From the NCBI GenBank assembly GCA_012861695.1, contig JAAOOA010001136.1, positions 1-64,000 of the forward strand: a stretch of DNA of 64,000 nucleotides. Reading direction: 5' to 3'. The notes below the pieces were generated by a model, which was given only the letters and a program-made list of their open reading frames with translations, was not told where the DNA came from and ran no database searches. The translations under genes were made by a program, and so were the position numbers. The stretch's first letter is position 1. Each line of letters starts with the position of its first letter. The stretch comes from Trematomus loennbergii (lineage: Eukaryota > Chordata > Actinopteri > Perciformes > Nototheniidae). Positions 1 through 11,915 of this stretch are shown here, piece by piece.

Positions 1-3000
1 TTGATGTTTCCTCATCACTTGCTGCTTCTTCATCACTTGCTGTTTCCTTTCATCATTGCTGTTTCCCTCATCACTTGCTGTTTCCCTCATCACTTGATGT
101 TTCCCTCATCACTTGCTGCTTCCTTCATCACTTGATGTTTCCTTCATCACTTGTTGCTTCCTTCATCACTTGTTTCCTTCATCACTTGCTGCTTCCTTCA
201 TCACTTGCTGTTTCCTTCATCACTTGCTGTTTCCTTCATCACTTGCTGTTTCCCTCATCACTTGATGTTTCCTTCATCACTTGATGTTTCCTTCATCACT
301 TGCTGTTTCCTCATCACTTGCTGTTTCCTTCATCACTTGATGTTTCCTCATCACTTGATGTTTCCTTCATCACTTGCTGCTTCCTCATCACTTGCTGTTT
401 CCCTCATCACTTGCTGTTTCCTTCATCACTTGCTGTTTCCTCATCACTTGATGTTTCCTTCATCACTTGCTGTTCCCTCATCACTTGATGTTTCCTCTCA
501 TCACTGCTGTTCCTCATCACTTGATGTTTCCTTCATCACTTGCTGTTTCCTTCATCACTTGCTGTTTCTCATCACTTGCTGTTTCCTTCATCACTTGCTG
601 TTTCCCTCATCACTTGATGTTTCCCTCATCACTTGCTGTTTCCTTCATCACTTGCTGTTTCCCTTCATCACTTGCTGTTTCCCTCATCACTTGCTGTTTC
701 CCTCATCACTTGATGTTTCCTCATCACTTGATGTTTCCTTCATCACTTGCTGTTTCCTCATCACTTGCTGTTTCCTTCATCACTTGCTGTTCCTTCATCA
801 CTTGATGTTTCCTTCATCACTTGCTGTTTCCCTCATCACTTGCTGTTTCCTCATCACTTGCTTTCCCTCATCACTTGCTGTTTCCTTCATCACTTGCTGT
901 TTCCTTCATCACTTGCTTTCCTCATCACTTGCTGTTTCCCTCATCACTTGCTGTTTCCCTCATCACTTGCTGTTTCCTTCATCACTTGCTGTTTCCCTCA
1001 TCACTTGCTGTTTCCCTCATCACTTGCTGTTTCCCTCATCACTTGCTGTTTCCCTCATCACTTGCTGTTTCCTCATCACTTGCTGTTTCCTCATCACTTG
1101 CTGTTTCCTCATCACTTGCTGTTCCTCATCACTTGCTGTTTCCTCATCACTTGCTGTTTCCCTCATCACTTGCTGTTTCCTTCATCACTTGATGTTTCCT
1201 TCATCACTTGCTGTTTCCTTCATCACTTGCTTTCCTCATCACTTGCTGCTTCCTTCATCACTTGCTGTTTCCTTCATCACTTGCTGCTTCCTTCATCACT
1301 TGCTGCTTCCTTCATCACTTGCTGTTTCCTTCATCACTTGCTGTTTCCTCATCACTTGCTGTTTCCTCATCACTTGATGTTCCCTCATCACTTGCTGTTT
1401 CCCTCATCACTTGCTGTTTCCCTCATCACTTGCTGTTTCCTCATCACTTGCTGTCCTCATCACTTGCTGTTTCCCTCATCACTTGCTGTTTCCTCATCAC
1501 TTGCTGTTCCTTCATCACTTGCTGTTTCCTCATCACTTGCTGTTTCCTCATCACTTGCTGTTTCCCTCATCACTTGCTGTTTCCTTCATCACTTGCTGTT
1601 TCCTTCATCACTTGCTGTTTCCTTCATCACTTGATGTTCCTTCATCACTTGCTGCTTCCTTCATCACTTGCTGTTTCCTTCATCACTTGCTGTTTCCTTC
1701 ATCACTTGATGTTTCCTTCATCACTTGCTGTTTCCTTCATCACTTGCTGTTTCCTTCATCACTTGCTGTTTCCTTCATCACTTGATGTTTCCTTCATCAC
1801 TTGCTGTTTCCTTCATCACTTGCTGCTTCCTTCATCACTTGCTGTTTCCTTCATCACTTGCTGTTTCCTTCATCACTTGCTGTTTCCTCATCACTTGCTG
1901 CTTCCTTCATCACTTGGTTTCCTTCATCACTTGCTGTTTCCTCATCACTTGCTGTTTCCTCATCACTTGCTGTTTCCTTCATCACTTGCTGTTTCCTTCA
2001 TCACTTGTTTTCCTTCATCACTTGCTGTTTCCTTCATCACTTGTTGCTTCCTTCATCACTTGCTGTTTCCTCATCACTTGATGTTTCCTTCATCACTTGC
2101 TGCTTCCTTCATCACTTGCTGCTTCCTTCATCACTTGCTGTTTCCCTCATCACTTGATGTTTCCTTCATCACTTGCTGTTTCCTTCATCACTTGCTGCTT
2201 CCCTCATCACTTGCTGTTTCCTTCATCACTTGCTGTTTCCTTCATCACTTGCTGTTTCCTCATCACTTGCTGTTTCCCTCATCACTTGCTGTTTCCTTCA
2301 TCACTTGCTGTTTCCTTCATCACTTGCTGTTTCCTCATCACTTGCTGTTTCCTCATCACTTGCTGTTTCCTTCATCACTTGCTGTTTCCTTCATCACTTG
2401 CTGTTTCCTCATCACTTGCTGTTTCCTTCATCACTTGCTGTTTCCTCATCACTTGCTGTTTCCCTCATCACTTGCTGTTTCCTCATCACTTGCTGTTTCC
2501 TTCATCACTTGCTGTTTCCCTCATCACTTGCTGTTTCCTTCATCACTTGCTGTTTCCTCATCACTTGCTGTTTCCTTCATCACTTGCTGTTTCCCTCATC
2601 ACTTGCTGCTTCCTCATCACTTGCTGCTTCCTTCATCACTTGCTGTTTCCTTCATCACTTGCTGCTTCCTCATCACTTGCTGCTTCCTTCATCACTTGAT
2701 GTTTCCCTCATCACTTGCTGTTTCCCTCATCACTTGCTGCTTCCTTCATCACTTGCTGTTTCCCTCATCACTTGCTGCTTCCCTCATCACTTGGTTTCCC
2801 TCATCACTTGCTGCTTCCTCATCACTTGCTGCTTCCCTCATCACTTGCTGCTTCCCTCATCACTTGCTGCTTCCTCATCACTTGCTGCTTCCTCATCACT
2901 TGCTGTTTCCTTCATCACTTGCTGTTTCCCTCATCACTTGCTGCTTCCTTCATCACTTGCTGCTTCCTTCATCACTTGCTGTTTCCCTCATCACTTGCTG

Positions 3001-3037
3001 TTTCCTCATCACTTGCTGTTTCCTTCATCACTTGCTC
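1..3037. repeat. 19-bp minisatellite array, about 160 units
   Basis: Tandem array of a unit close to TTCATCACTTGCTGTTTCC. Common variants are 18 or 19 bp long, begin CTCATC or TCATC, and have CTTGATG or CTGCTTCC in place of CTTGCTG or CTGTTTCC. It begins before base 1, so its full length is unknown. The plus strand has no stop codon in any frame, so it yields long false reading frames with a 19-residue period. Every unit contains CACTTG, an E-box-type hexamer. A divergent single unit, CATCATCACTCGCTGTCTTC, lies just beyond the right edge near 3089 and may be the seed. It abuts the hAT remnant that follows. Confidence 0.97.
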
Positions 3038-3151
3038 CTTTCTTTACTTCACATCGCGCATTCCCTTTCATTTGCTTCTTTTTCTCCCCATCATCACTCG
3101 CTGTCTTCACACTCTCTTTTATTGTTTTGTAGGTGGAAGTGTTAGGCTAAA

Positions 3152-4490
3152 TCACCTTGGTTTAACCTTTGCAAATCGGTCGATGACCTCCCCATGGGCC
3201 ACATCAGCCAAGACCTCCTTCTCAATAGAAATGATGGCCAAATGACTAAGCCTCTCCTGGCCCATTGTACTTCTCAGCCAAGTGTGTAGCCTTCGCAGGG
3301 CACTGAACGACCTTTCACAACTGCAGCTGGTGACTGGGATTGTCAAAGAAGCTTGGAAGATGGCTTTAAGAGAGGGGAACACATCCTCATCCAAAAGGGA
3401 AAATAAACGTTGGATACTTGGCATGTCTTTCTCTTTTCTGGCAAGGTATTGTCTTGCAACAACAACCTCTTCAGTTTGTAAGTGGATGCTGTAATGTTGT
3501 GCAATATTTTGAGTACCTCTTCATTCAGGAAATTCTCAGAAGCAGGGTGACATGCCTGTATGCCGATTAAGATTTTTTTCCCCAACTCCAGAAAACCTGT
3601 TTTTAAGCTCCTCTAGCATTCTGTCGAGAACAGGAAAGAAGACTCTCCCTCTCAAATCATCTCCTGTAGTCAGGTCTGACCTTGCTCCACATGATGCCTC
3701 GACTACAAAGTCTTCCATGTTTCTACGCTTCTTCCTCTGTGTCACAGTTTCGGGAATATCAAGATCATTGCACAGGGCCTTGGTCTTGTCATAGACCTCA
3801 TGTGCTTTCTCATCGCTTCGGTAACTTTTCAGTGTGTTCTCAACTGCTGTTTTGTAATCTACTGCCTGCACCAAGTCAATTGTTTCTTTCTGCAGGTATT
3901 TGTGCAGGCCCTCAGTTATTGAGAGCAGTGTCTGAAACATGACAAGCATGTAGATTGTACTGAATTTGCAAAGCTTGCTTTCCAGTCCCTTTGCTAGAGG
4001 TGCTGAAAGGCTCCCGAAAGTCTTGATCAAAGCAGGGAGGTTTTTTAGAGTTGCATTCACAGACTCAATTTGACATGCCCAGCGAGTGTGCGACAGCTGC
4101 ACACGTTGTTTGTCCCCTACCTCTAGCTGTTTCTGAAATGTTTGCAATCTCTGATGGTGGACAAGAGATGTGGAGAAGAAAGAATAGAGACACTCCAGGA
4201 GATCAAAGAAGTCACGTGCCTCTGGGATGGCTTTGCAAGTGGCACAAAGTACAAGATTGAGTTCATGGGCATAGCAGTGAACCTAAAGTGCCTCTGGATG
4301 CTTCTCTCTAAATCGAGCTTGTACACCTCTCACTTTTCCACTCATAACAGCAGCACCATCATAACTTTGAGCAACACATTTAAGATGTCCTATTCCATGT
4401 TTCTCAAGTAGCTGCTCTAATTGTTCAGTAATGGTTTTAGCATCAAATGCTGCAAGCTGAGAAAGTCCAAGGAACCTTTCTTTCACTAAC
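3152..4490 (-). pseudogene. hAT-family transposase remnant (ZMYM1/DUF4371-like)
   Basis: Minus-strand coding remnant split over at least four frames: 4283-4486, 3536-4147 (longest, about 200 codons), 3343-3585 and 3152-3424. The C-terminal piece has the hAT dimerisation signature, with SCERSFSALRRL followed by LRSTMGQERLSHLA. The middle piece has the RNase-H-like fold region seen in ZMYM1-type hAT transposases, including a SHTRW-type motif and a later KKRRN stretch. The N-terminal TTF/BED region is missing: homology stops near 4490. No intact TIR or 8-bp duplication was found around it, so this is a dead fragment of an autonomous element. The family assignment is by recognition of these motifs; clade within hAT is uncertain. 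Confidence 0.85.
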
Positions 4491-4598
4491 CCCTAGATTC
4501 CACCGGGTCCGTCCGCGCCGCGTTGCGGTTTTGGTCCGGCCTCCTCCGGCGTCATACCCTACCAGGCGCGTTTCAGAAGCATTTCAGAAGCGGAGCGG

Positions 4599-4799
4599 CT
4601 AAAATAACTGGATGGCCTACCTGCCTGTCAGCCTTCCATCTGTGCACACACTTATCTCGTGCCCTCATTGGTCATGTGCGCGTTCGTGTGTGTTGGAGGA
4701 GGGGCTCTGTAAGGAAGTGGCAGATTTTTTCCGGTTGTGTATTTTCAAATTCTAGCGCACTCGAGCTGGTTTCTCCAAAATGACCTACCCCACCTTTAA
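4599..4799. mobile_element. TTAA-flanked MITE family 1, 5'-truncated copy
   Basis: The right end, reading into TTACCTACCCCACCTTTAA-like sequence and finishing in TTAA at 4796-4799, matches the copies at 14928-15318, 16217-16607, 39435-39822 and 62208-62362. The left half is absent and replaced by unrelated GC-rich sequence (4500-4598). Confidence 0.85.
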
Positions 4800-6375
4800 C
4801 ACAATAAAATATACTGCTGTTTCCGGTTTAGTTTACGACGGATATATTTTGTTATCCACAGACGACCACACATATATTGTTTTGATATTTGTAACACAAA
4901 AGCGATGGGAAAAACCCACAGCAACACAGAATAGATGGTCTTAACATGACCCAGCTGTCTAGTTAATAACAAATAATAATATCAAACAAAATATTACTAT
5001 TAACTTTATTGTGAAATTAAAACAGAACGGTAAAAGAATAGTTTCCGGTCTATTCTGAGGCCCAATCTCTGTAGATAAATAAAGAACTAAGCCAGATGTG
5101 TAATATTTAATGCAGCCGAACCATTTATTACAATGCATTTATGTGATGACTTTCAAAGAGTAAAGCAAGCACTAGCTGAATAAAGTATGATTTTATCTTT
5201 TACGAAACGTTTTTTTTCATATGGAATGCAGTTGGAGGTCAACCAATCACAGAGCTTGAGGACTAATCACGGGGTTTGTCAAGCAAAGTGCATGGTGTAG
5301 TCTCAAACGATAGCTGAGGATTATGGGTGGTAGTGTAGTGTCTTCGGCCATCCTAAACTCCGATACAACATGTTTCTCATAGTCGAAGGGGAAAAACACA
5401 AAACCATTGTACACAATTTAAACCAATCAATGTTGTGTAATTGATAATCTGGTGTTTTTGAGTTGATGAGTAGTGCAAATATCACTGTAAAATCAATCGA
5501 CAGTAAGGAGAATACTTACTTCCGGGTGTAAAATTCTCCGTTATCCAATGGGAATGGATGCTCACATTGTCTTTAACTGCCGCCGACATGGACCGATGCG
5601 GTGCTTCCCTGAGCGTCAAATACCGCCGCCAATGGGAACACATTGCAATCAGTTGAAAGCTCTTTGCGTCCGTTTATGAAGCTGAAGGAGACTCGGTGCG
5701 TCACAACTGCACGCCAAAGGACCCTGACCAAGCGTCGCTATTGGACTATCAGGGAGTGAGACTGTTGATTTATAGGCAAATATGGGCGTTACGTGAAGCC
5801 CGCAAAAGCTGGGCCGCATTTCGAGTTGATTGTGATTTATAAAGGGAAACCCGGTGTAGGACGTGCCTGGTACGTCATGGCCGTTGTGAGATTCCCACCC
5901 TGACTAAGACCCTGCTTCACTACTTGGATTATCTTGTGTCTGACCAACAGGCTGAATAAAGAGCCTGAAATGAGAATTGACATTGTGGCCTTGTGTAATC
6001 ATTTATAATGTTATCAGAGTATTAAGTCAGCTTTATCATCAGTCATCAGCTTGGGGGTCAGAAGGGAACTGCTACATCAGCTAGTCATCAATCACCTGGC
6101 AGGTTAGGGTTAGGGTTTTAAACACTGAGCAACTTTTATAGGAGAGAACATGGGTCACGCCTCAAACACAGTATCCATTTCTCTTTTTCACATGACAATA
6201 TTCCCCTGGGGGAAGGGTGCTACATCAGCTAGTTATCAATTGACATGTTGGTGATGTTGATGGGATGAAAAGCTGAAGATCAGGATTTTATAAAGAGTGG
6301 ACTTCTGATTAGCTCGACCTGGGCGCTGGAAATGTTGACAGTAGCGCGTAATTGGCTGTTAAATATTATGCCAAC
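4800..6375. other. Intergenic, no gene recognised
   Basis: AT-rich DNA without a supported reading frame. A short motif around GCTACATCAGCTAGT recurs near 6070 and 6220, suggesting an old local duplication or element. Nothing else is assignable. Confidence 0.5.
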
Positions 6376-6780
6376 ATGTAGTTGGTTAACAGTGGATGAC
6401 TTTAATCAGCTTATTGGAAGCAGCTGAGGAGTAAATACATGTAAAGTTAGTCTTCCATAATCTACGTTAATATGAATATTTCTATTTTAGTTGGAGTGGA
6501 GACCCCTGAATTAAAGTATCAAGTCACCTCAAGTCAGAAGGCTCAAGTCCAAGTCAAGTCCTGAGTCATTGCTGTTCAAGTCCAAGTCGAGTCGCAAGTG
6601 TTTTGTGATTTTGTCTAGTCAAGTCCAATGTCATCAAATTGGTGACTCGAGTCCAAGCCATGTGACTCAAGTCTACACCTCTGCTTGATGTAGTTGGTTA
6701 ACAGTGGATGACTTTAAATAAGTAAATACATGTAAAGTTATTCTTCCATAAACTACGTTAATATAAATATTTATATTTGA
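6376..6780. repeat. Direct duplication of about 110 bp flanking a hAT fragment
   Basis: The segment beginning ATGTAGTTGGTTAACAG at 6376-6490 is repeated with small differences at 6688-6780. Between them (6491-6683) lies a hAT-type fragment ending in a CAGAGGTGTAGAC terminus and rich in GACTTG/CAAGTC words. The same GACTTG-rich sequence begins the element at 8985. Confidence 0.7.
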
Positions 6781-7382
6781 TTTTAAAATAGAGATACTGT
6801 CCTCACCTGCAAATCTTTGTAACATTTTGTAAATCCTGTATTATTTTTGATACTCACCTCTCTTCTCATTTTAGTCACCACTTCCTGCCCTTTATTGTCC
6901 TCTGCCTGTGAAATCATACCATATTCTCACCTGTGCCCAGTGGCGGACGGCCCATAGGGGCGCTAGGGGCGCCGCCCCACCTCTTCCCAAATTCTAGACT
7001 GTCATTAAAAAATATTTGAGTTTTATTAATTTTATACATTTTTTTTTAATGAACAAGTTACATATTATATGGTGTCAGTTAAATGTATAATCTGCAATAA
7101 AATATCGATAAAATGTGTTTAACGATGTCTAAAGTTACTGATAAGTCACGTGTTTCCTGCTTGGGGCGCAGAAATCTTTGGCCATTGACTCTTGTTATAA
7201 GTGGTGCATGCGCAGTTCAATGCAACAGATAGGAGCAGCTCGGGGCGCACCCAACTGCGCCCAAAGCAGCTGTTGACACCGCCAACAACTAGGGGGCAGC
7301 AGGAGCACCAGAGTGAGTGATTTACGTTTGAATGAGAGAGAGTTAGACGGAGACGGAGTGTAAACAAAACTAGATAGCGAAT

Positions 7383-8735
7383 ATGGAGAAGGAAAATGAT
7401 GTTTCATCACTTAACCTGTTACGCACCATCCGCCCGGTACCGGGCGGATAAACGCGTCATTTGCAGGAAACAACGTCTAAGGAATCTTAATATTTAATAA
7501 AACTATGAATGTTTTATATCCATGTAACGGGAAGAAACTCAGCTAACTGATCTTTTTAAAAAAAAATCCAAAAAAAACCCACAATGCTAGCACTCAGCCT
7601 CTGAATTACCCACGAGCGAAAAAATGTAACCTAAAACGGCACTTAAACTCACAATAACTCCCTTATTACTTATCCTAGATGCACAGCCAACCACTCGTTT
7701 TTGGTGTCCTGGAGACACTGAATCTAGTGGTGCCCACCTCAACACTCAGTGATAAACATTTGCGACGCTATAAACGAAAGCGTACATCATAACATGTGGA
7801 GCTAAGTAGCTAGAAACGCTAACATGGCTTACCTTGGTCAAAACTGGTCTTCAATGGCATTAAAACGATAAAAAAACGATGCTGCAGTTAATCCATAGGT
7901 TCATCCAATGTATCTGTGCCCTCTTTGAAATTATTTCTGATAATCCATAAGCAATAAAACTGCTTTTTTGTTTCCAAATGCCAGAGCTAGAATGTAGCTC
8001 CACTCTGCTTTACATTTACATGCGCACAGCCCCCACCTTTTCTCTTCACAATGTGTGTGTGTGTGAGCCTCCCCCTTCGATTCTATTGGCTCTAACGGTC
8101 AGAAAGAGGTGTCAACCATCAAAATCGAGCAAGGGGGGCCAGAGATATGGGAAAAAAAACATTTTCACCCAAATCACCTCAGAGTGGGGTGGTTTTCAAT
8201 CTTGATACAGGGTACTTATTATATGTTGTACTTTGGATTCCTAAAGCTTTTAGTCTACTAACCCATCATCCAAGGGTAGTTTTCACTATCTGTAAAAAAT
8301 AATTTTTGGACGGACACTATAATTTACATTTTTTACTATGTAAAATCTGAATTTTCTTTCAAATAAAAAACATTTATATTGATTCTGACACTTCTACATC
8401 CAACTCACAGATGTAACCTTGCTTTGATAAAAGAAATTATTCATATAACCCTTTTAGAAGTTAAGTTGTAGTCATTTGTTTTGGGCATGTCATTTTCGAG
8501 CCTGAAACATGAAAAACAGGCTTGGTGCTTAACAGGTTAAAGAAACACCCTTTGAGAGGAGGACACTGGAGGGAAAGTTGAAAGTACAAGAGCTCGGACC
8601 TGATCAGCCTGATATAGGCAGGAGTTAAGGACAGAGGAAGGCACCTGCTCTTTTTCAAGGAGCTGGTTTGGCAAGAAGGGGCTAACTACCTGTAGCAACA
8701 CCAGTGCTATATTTTGCTTCCCCTGCCTCCCTTTT
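7383..8735 (+). pseudogene. hAT transposase N-terminal fragment split by a TTAA element
   Basis: A start codon at 7383 opens a frame beginning MEKENDVSSL. After about 10 codons it is interrupted by the TTAA element 7411-8540 and resumes directly after it. Downstream pieces encode ELGPDQPDI and then, in another frame at 8664-8735, WFGKKG..TCSNTSAIFCFPCL. The latter is the conserved N-terminal zinc-finger (TTF/DUF4371-associated) region of ZMYM-type hAT transposases. The rest of the transposase is missing. This is probably the former coding region of the 6938-10260 element. Confidence 0.7.
7411..8540. mobile_element. TTAA-flanked element family 3, complete copy
   Basis: Bounded by TTAA at 7411-7414 and 8537-8540. 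Termini CCTGTTACGCACC and GGTGCTTAACAGG form an imperfect inverted repeat. The left subterminal region carries the perfect 18-bp palindrome CCGCCCGGTACCGGGCGG (within 7429-7450). A second copy in reverse orientation occupies 31163-32116 plus 37721-37852, split by a Gypsy element. No transposase is encoded; small reading frames inside it are not convincing. TTAA target duplication is the piggyBac hallmark, so this is probably a non-autonomous piggyBac-like element. Confidence 0.82.
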
Positions 8736-8984
8736 CAAACGTCAGGATCAGACCAGTCTATGGACCAGACCCAGCATGGATCCAGACAGGTGTGAGTGAC
8801 TTAAAGCACATATCAGAAAAAACAAAAAAGCATGAACAAACTAGAGTCCACATGGATAATGCTATGCGACTAGCCATGTTTAGGAAGTAAACACTGCTGT
8901 CCCATAAGTACTACAGGATAGGGATCTGTAAGCATAATAAGGAGGTTGACAAAAGCAGGCACTAAAATAATAGACTGTATCAAG

Positions 8985-10133
8985 CAGAGGTGTGGACTCG
9001 AGTCACATGACTTGGACTCGAGTCAGACTCGAGTCACCAATTTGATGACTTTGGACTTGACTAGACAAAATCACAAAACACTTGCGACTGGACTTGGACT
9101 TGAACAGCAATGACTCGACTTGGACTTGAGGTGACTTGATACTTTAATTCAGGGGTCTCCACTCCAACACGTCGATCGCGAGCTACCGGTAGAAGAGCAG
9201 ACTGCAATCCATGCAGGGAGGGGCAGGACTTATTTTGCTGGGCCACCATGTGGCCAATCATATGCGAGGACACACTAGGATCATACCATTATGTGAAAGA
9301 AGGGTGGGGGGCAGACGCTCCAAAGACAGCAAGTGTAGTGGTACAGGCCAGCTACACAGAGTGTCAGAGAAATGGGGAGCCGTCGGAAAAAGTCAAGAAA
9401 TGAGCGAAAACCACACATCTGGCTGCATTTCAATGATATTGGAGAAAGCAAAGCTGAGTGCAGGATTTGTAAAATGAAAATAACCTTCAGAGGAGGGTTT
9501 TTCTTTTGGTAACCACTCAGGATTTATTGCCAGAGGTGGGAGGAGTTCAGATCTTGACTGTACTTGAGTACCAGAGTGTAGGAATACTCGGTTACAATAA
9601 AAAGTCCTGCATTCAAATGTTACTCAAGTAAAAGTACAAAAGTATTAGCATAAAAATATACTTAAAGTACCACCTGCAGAGGGATGTAGATTTTGTGTTC
9701 TTTTCCCCATAATGACCGCCTCGCTGCACATTATCCCTTGCATACACAGTGGAAATAAACATTCTGGTCACCTTAACATCAGGGATCTTATCAATTAAAC
9801 TCCTTCTGAATCAAACCGTCACAGTAGTCTATTTATCCCTCTTAAATTAGAAAAAAACACGTTACTTCACCAGCAGAGAGAACATTGATTATTAAATTAT
9901 TAATGTGACTAATAAAGAGCAGTTTGATTATTAAGTATTATTCTGTTGATGGATGTCATTAGATTTGGTGAAAAGCACATAATGACTCACTTGTTTAAGA
10001 CTCGGTTTATCAAAGTTTAGGACTTGGACTTGACTTGAACTTGCCCATCCTGACTTGAGACTTGACTTGGACTTGAGCGCAAAGAACTGAGACTTACTTG
10101 TGACTTGAGTGCAAAGACTTGGTCCCACCTCTG
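8985..10133. mobile_element. hAT element with GACTTG-rich subterminal repeats
   Basis: Starts CAGAGGTGTGGAC and ends GGTCCCACCTCTG, so the tips are inverted repeats. Flanks are GTATCAAG (8977-8984) and GTATCAAA (10134-10141), a 7/8 match for a hAT 8-bp duplication. Both ends are dense in GACTTG/CAAGTC words. A second CAGAGGTGGGAG terminus near 9530 suggests another element nested inside. No transposase recognised. Confidence 0.8.
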
Positions 10134-10268
10134 GTATCAAATGCTGTGTGCCTTTGAGCAAGCCCTGCGTTGTAATATGACATATGTTTTGAGTTTGTGT
10201 ATAAGTTTGCTTACATTTTGGTAGAGCCCCCCCTGGAGAAAAATGTACCAGCCGCCACTGCCTGTGCC

Positions 10269-11915
10269 CCATTATCATCATCTCCCTGTGTATTTAGTTC
10301 GTCTTTGTACCTCCGAGTCAAGTGTTCGAGCACTTTTTATTCCCAGTGTTTAGTGTTTGTGTACCTGCTTTGCCTACTTCTCGTGTGTTGTGGTTGCCTG
10401 TCTGAGTGATCCGGCATGTACCGACGTTTTTCAAAAACTACTGCCTTTGTTTCTGAGCGGTGTTGAGTCTGTTGCCTGTGTTCACTGCAGTCATTACATA
10501 ACTGTTACAAAATCCAAATTTACCCCGGGCATATATACAATTTTCAGATTCTGATTAAACTATATGCTGGATATATGTATTTCTTCTTCATCTGAAAATC
10601 TCCTTTCAGCCTATCAATTCCTGTCAATATCTTGTTGCAAATGTTCCTGAACAAGTAGATAGATTTGTGAGAGAAATAAACCGCACACTAATGGACTAAG
10701 CCCAGTAGGACTCAACATGTATTTATGTTTGTGCAGTGAGTGGTTTGTACCCTGTGCTGTCATCAGCCACCAGAGGGCAGAAGTGCAACAGTAATCTGTG
10801 AACTTTTGGGTGGGAGAACAGGTAATAACCCAGACGTAACTTTCTCCCACATCCCTCTGGGAGGCGCTACAGAAAACTAATCCAGAGCAATCACAGTCAA
10901 GAGGTTTCACAAAGACAGCAAGCTAACAGTGTCAGTAACACTCTTTCTTCATACACCCAACATCTCTGTACCTGTACATTTTATATTTATACCTTAAATA
11001 CACTTTTTAATATGTAAATATCATCTTTGTTTAAAAAAAACATCTTTATACTGTATTGTCCTCTACCTCAATGGTTAACTCTGTTGTGGGGTCAACTGCT
11101 TGTTTGTTTAGCGTCCGAGAAGATAACTTCTCATACTTCTCAAAGGGCCCTTTGCTGAATGATCCAATTATTTTTATGCAGTTCAATTGAATAATCACTT
11201 TACACCTTTTTGTTATTGTTCCTGTAACTGTCAAGTCATCAAATGCAACTGTATATTTAAATCAGTAAGCTGGACCAATGACAAAAAAAGCTCTTTCTTT
11301 TCTTTAACGGTTTTGAAATGTCATTAGAAGTAAAACAAATACAGGAAAATCCACGTGTCATTTTTATCCAAGACAAATGAAATTTGCAGATGACCGACAG
11401 TGGGGAGATCTGCTAAATGAGGCCAGCCCGGAACCCATTCCAACACTTTACACATATTCTCACAGAATTTACATCTTTATTGTTTGATTAAAGTTGTCAA
11501 AAATGGGTAAAGGATTTTGCAGTTAAAAAGTACTTAATATATGTCATATAATGTCCAAAAAGTGATTAGACAAACCCTTGTAAGATTTCATTATAATTCT
11601 AATAAAACTACAAAAATAAGTTCAGTAACTAAGTCTGTTATTATTATAACTTTCCATCTTATTATCACATCTTACATTAAGTCTACATGGTGCTACAGCT
11701 TCATGTTATAGGATTGGTTATTTAGCGTTTTTCTCATTAGTGTGTATTGCAATGCAACATTGTTAAAGTAGTAGAAAAAAATGCCCTTTAGCTAAACTAA
11801 AGTATGTATTATGTATTGGCTCATTATGTAATATGACAAATCAAAGAAAACACTTTTTTGAAATATCTACTCCTGTATTTCTTGAAGAATTGTTCCGTCC
11901 ATCTCCCTTGTTGGG
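10269..11915. other. Intergenic 3' flank of calpain gene A
   Basis: No coding exon was recognised. A minus-strand AATAAA (plus-strand TTTATT at 11476-11481), about 435 nt past the gene A stop codon, is one possible polyadenylation signal. Confidence 0.4.

Larger units (their letters stand above)
6938..10260. mobile_element. Composite hAT DNA transposon with perfect 8-bp TSD
   Basis: The element starts CAGTGGCGGACGG and ends CCAGCCGCCACTG, so its tips form the inverted repeat CAGTGGCGG. It is flanked on both sides by CCTGTGCC (6930-6937 and 10261-10268), an exact 8-bp target duplication as expected for hAT. Inside are a remnant of its own transposase N-terminus (start near 7383, zinc-finger region at 8664-8735), a TTAA-flanked element (7411-8540) and a second hAT element (8985-10133). 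The transposase is not functional. Confidence 0.88.

Noticed and set aside
1..3037. CRISPR-like array
   Set aside because: Units are contiguous with no spacers, and the context is vertebrate.
75..3145. Long plus-strand reading frames (up to 645 codons) in the minisatellite
   Set aside because: They arise because the 19-bp unit has no stop in any frame; the predicted peptides are the same 19-residue period in all three frames.
7978..8205. Small frame that resembles one at 31402-31707
   Set aside because: Similarity is due to the two copies of the family-3 TTAA element; no sign of coding constraint.
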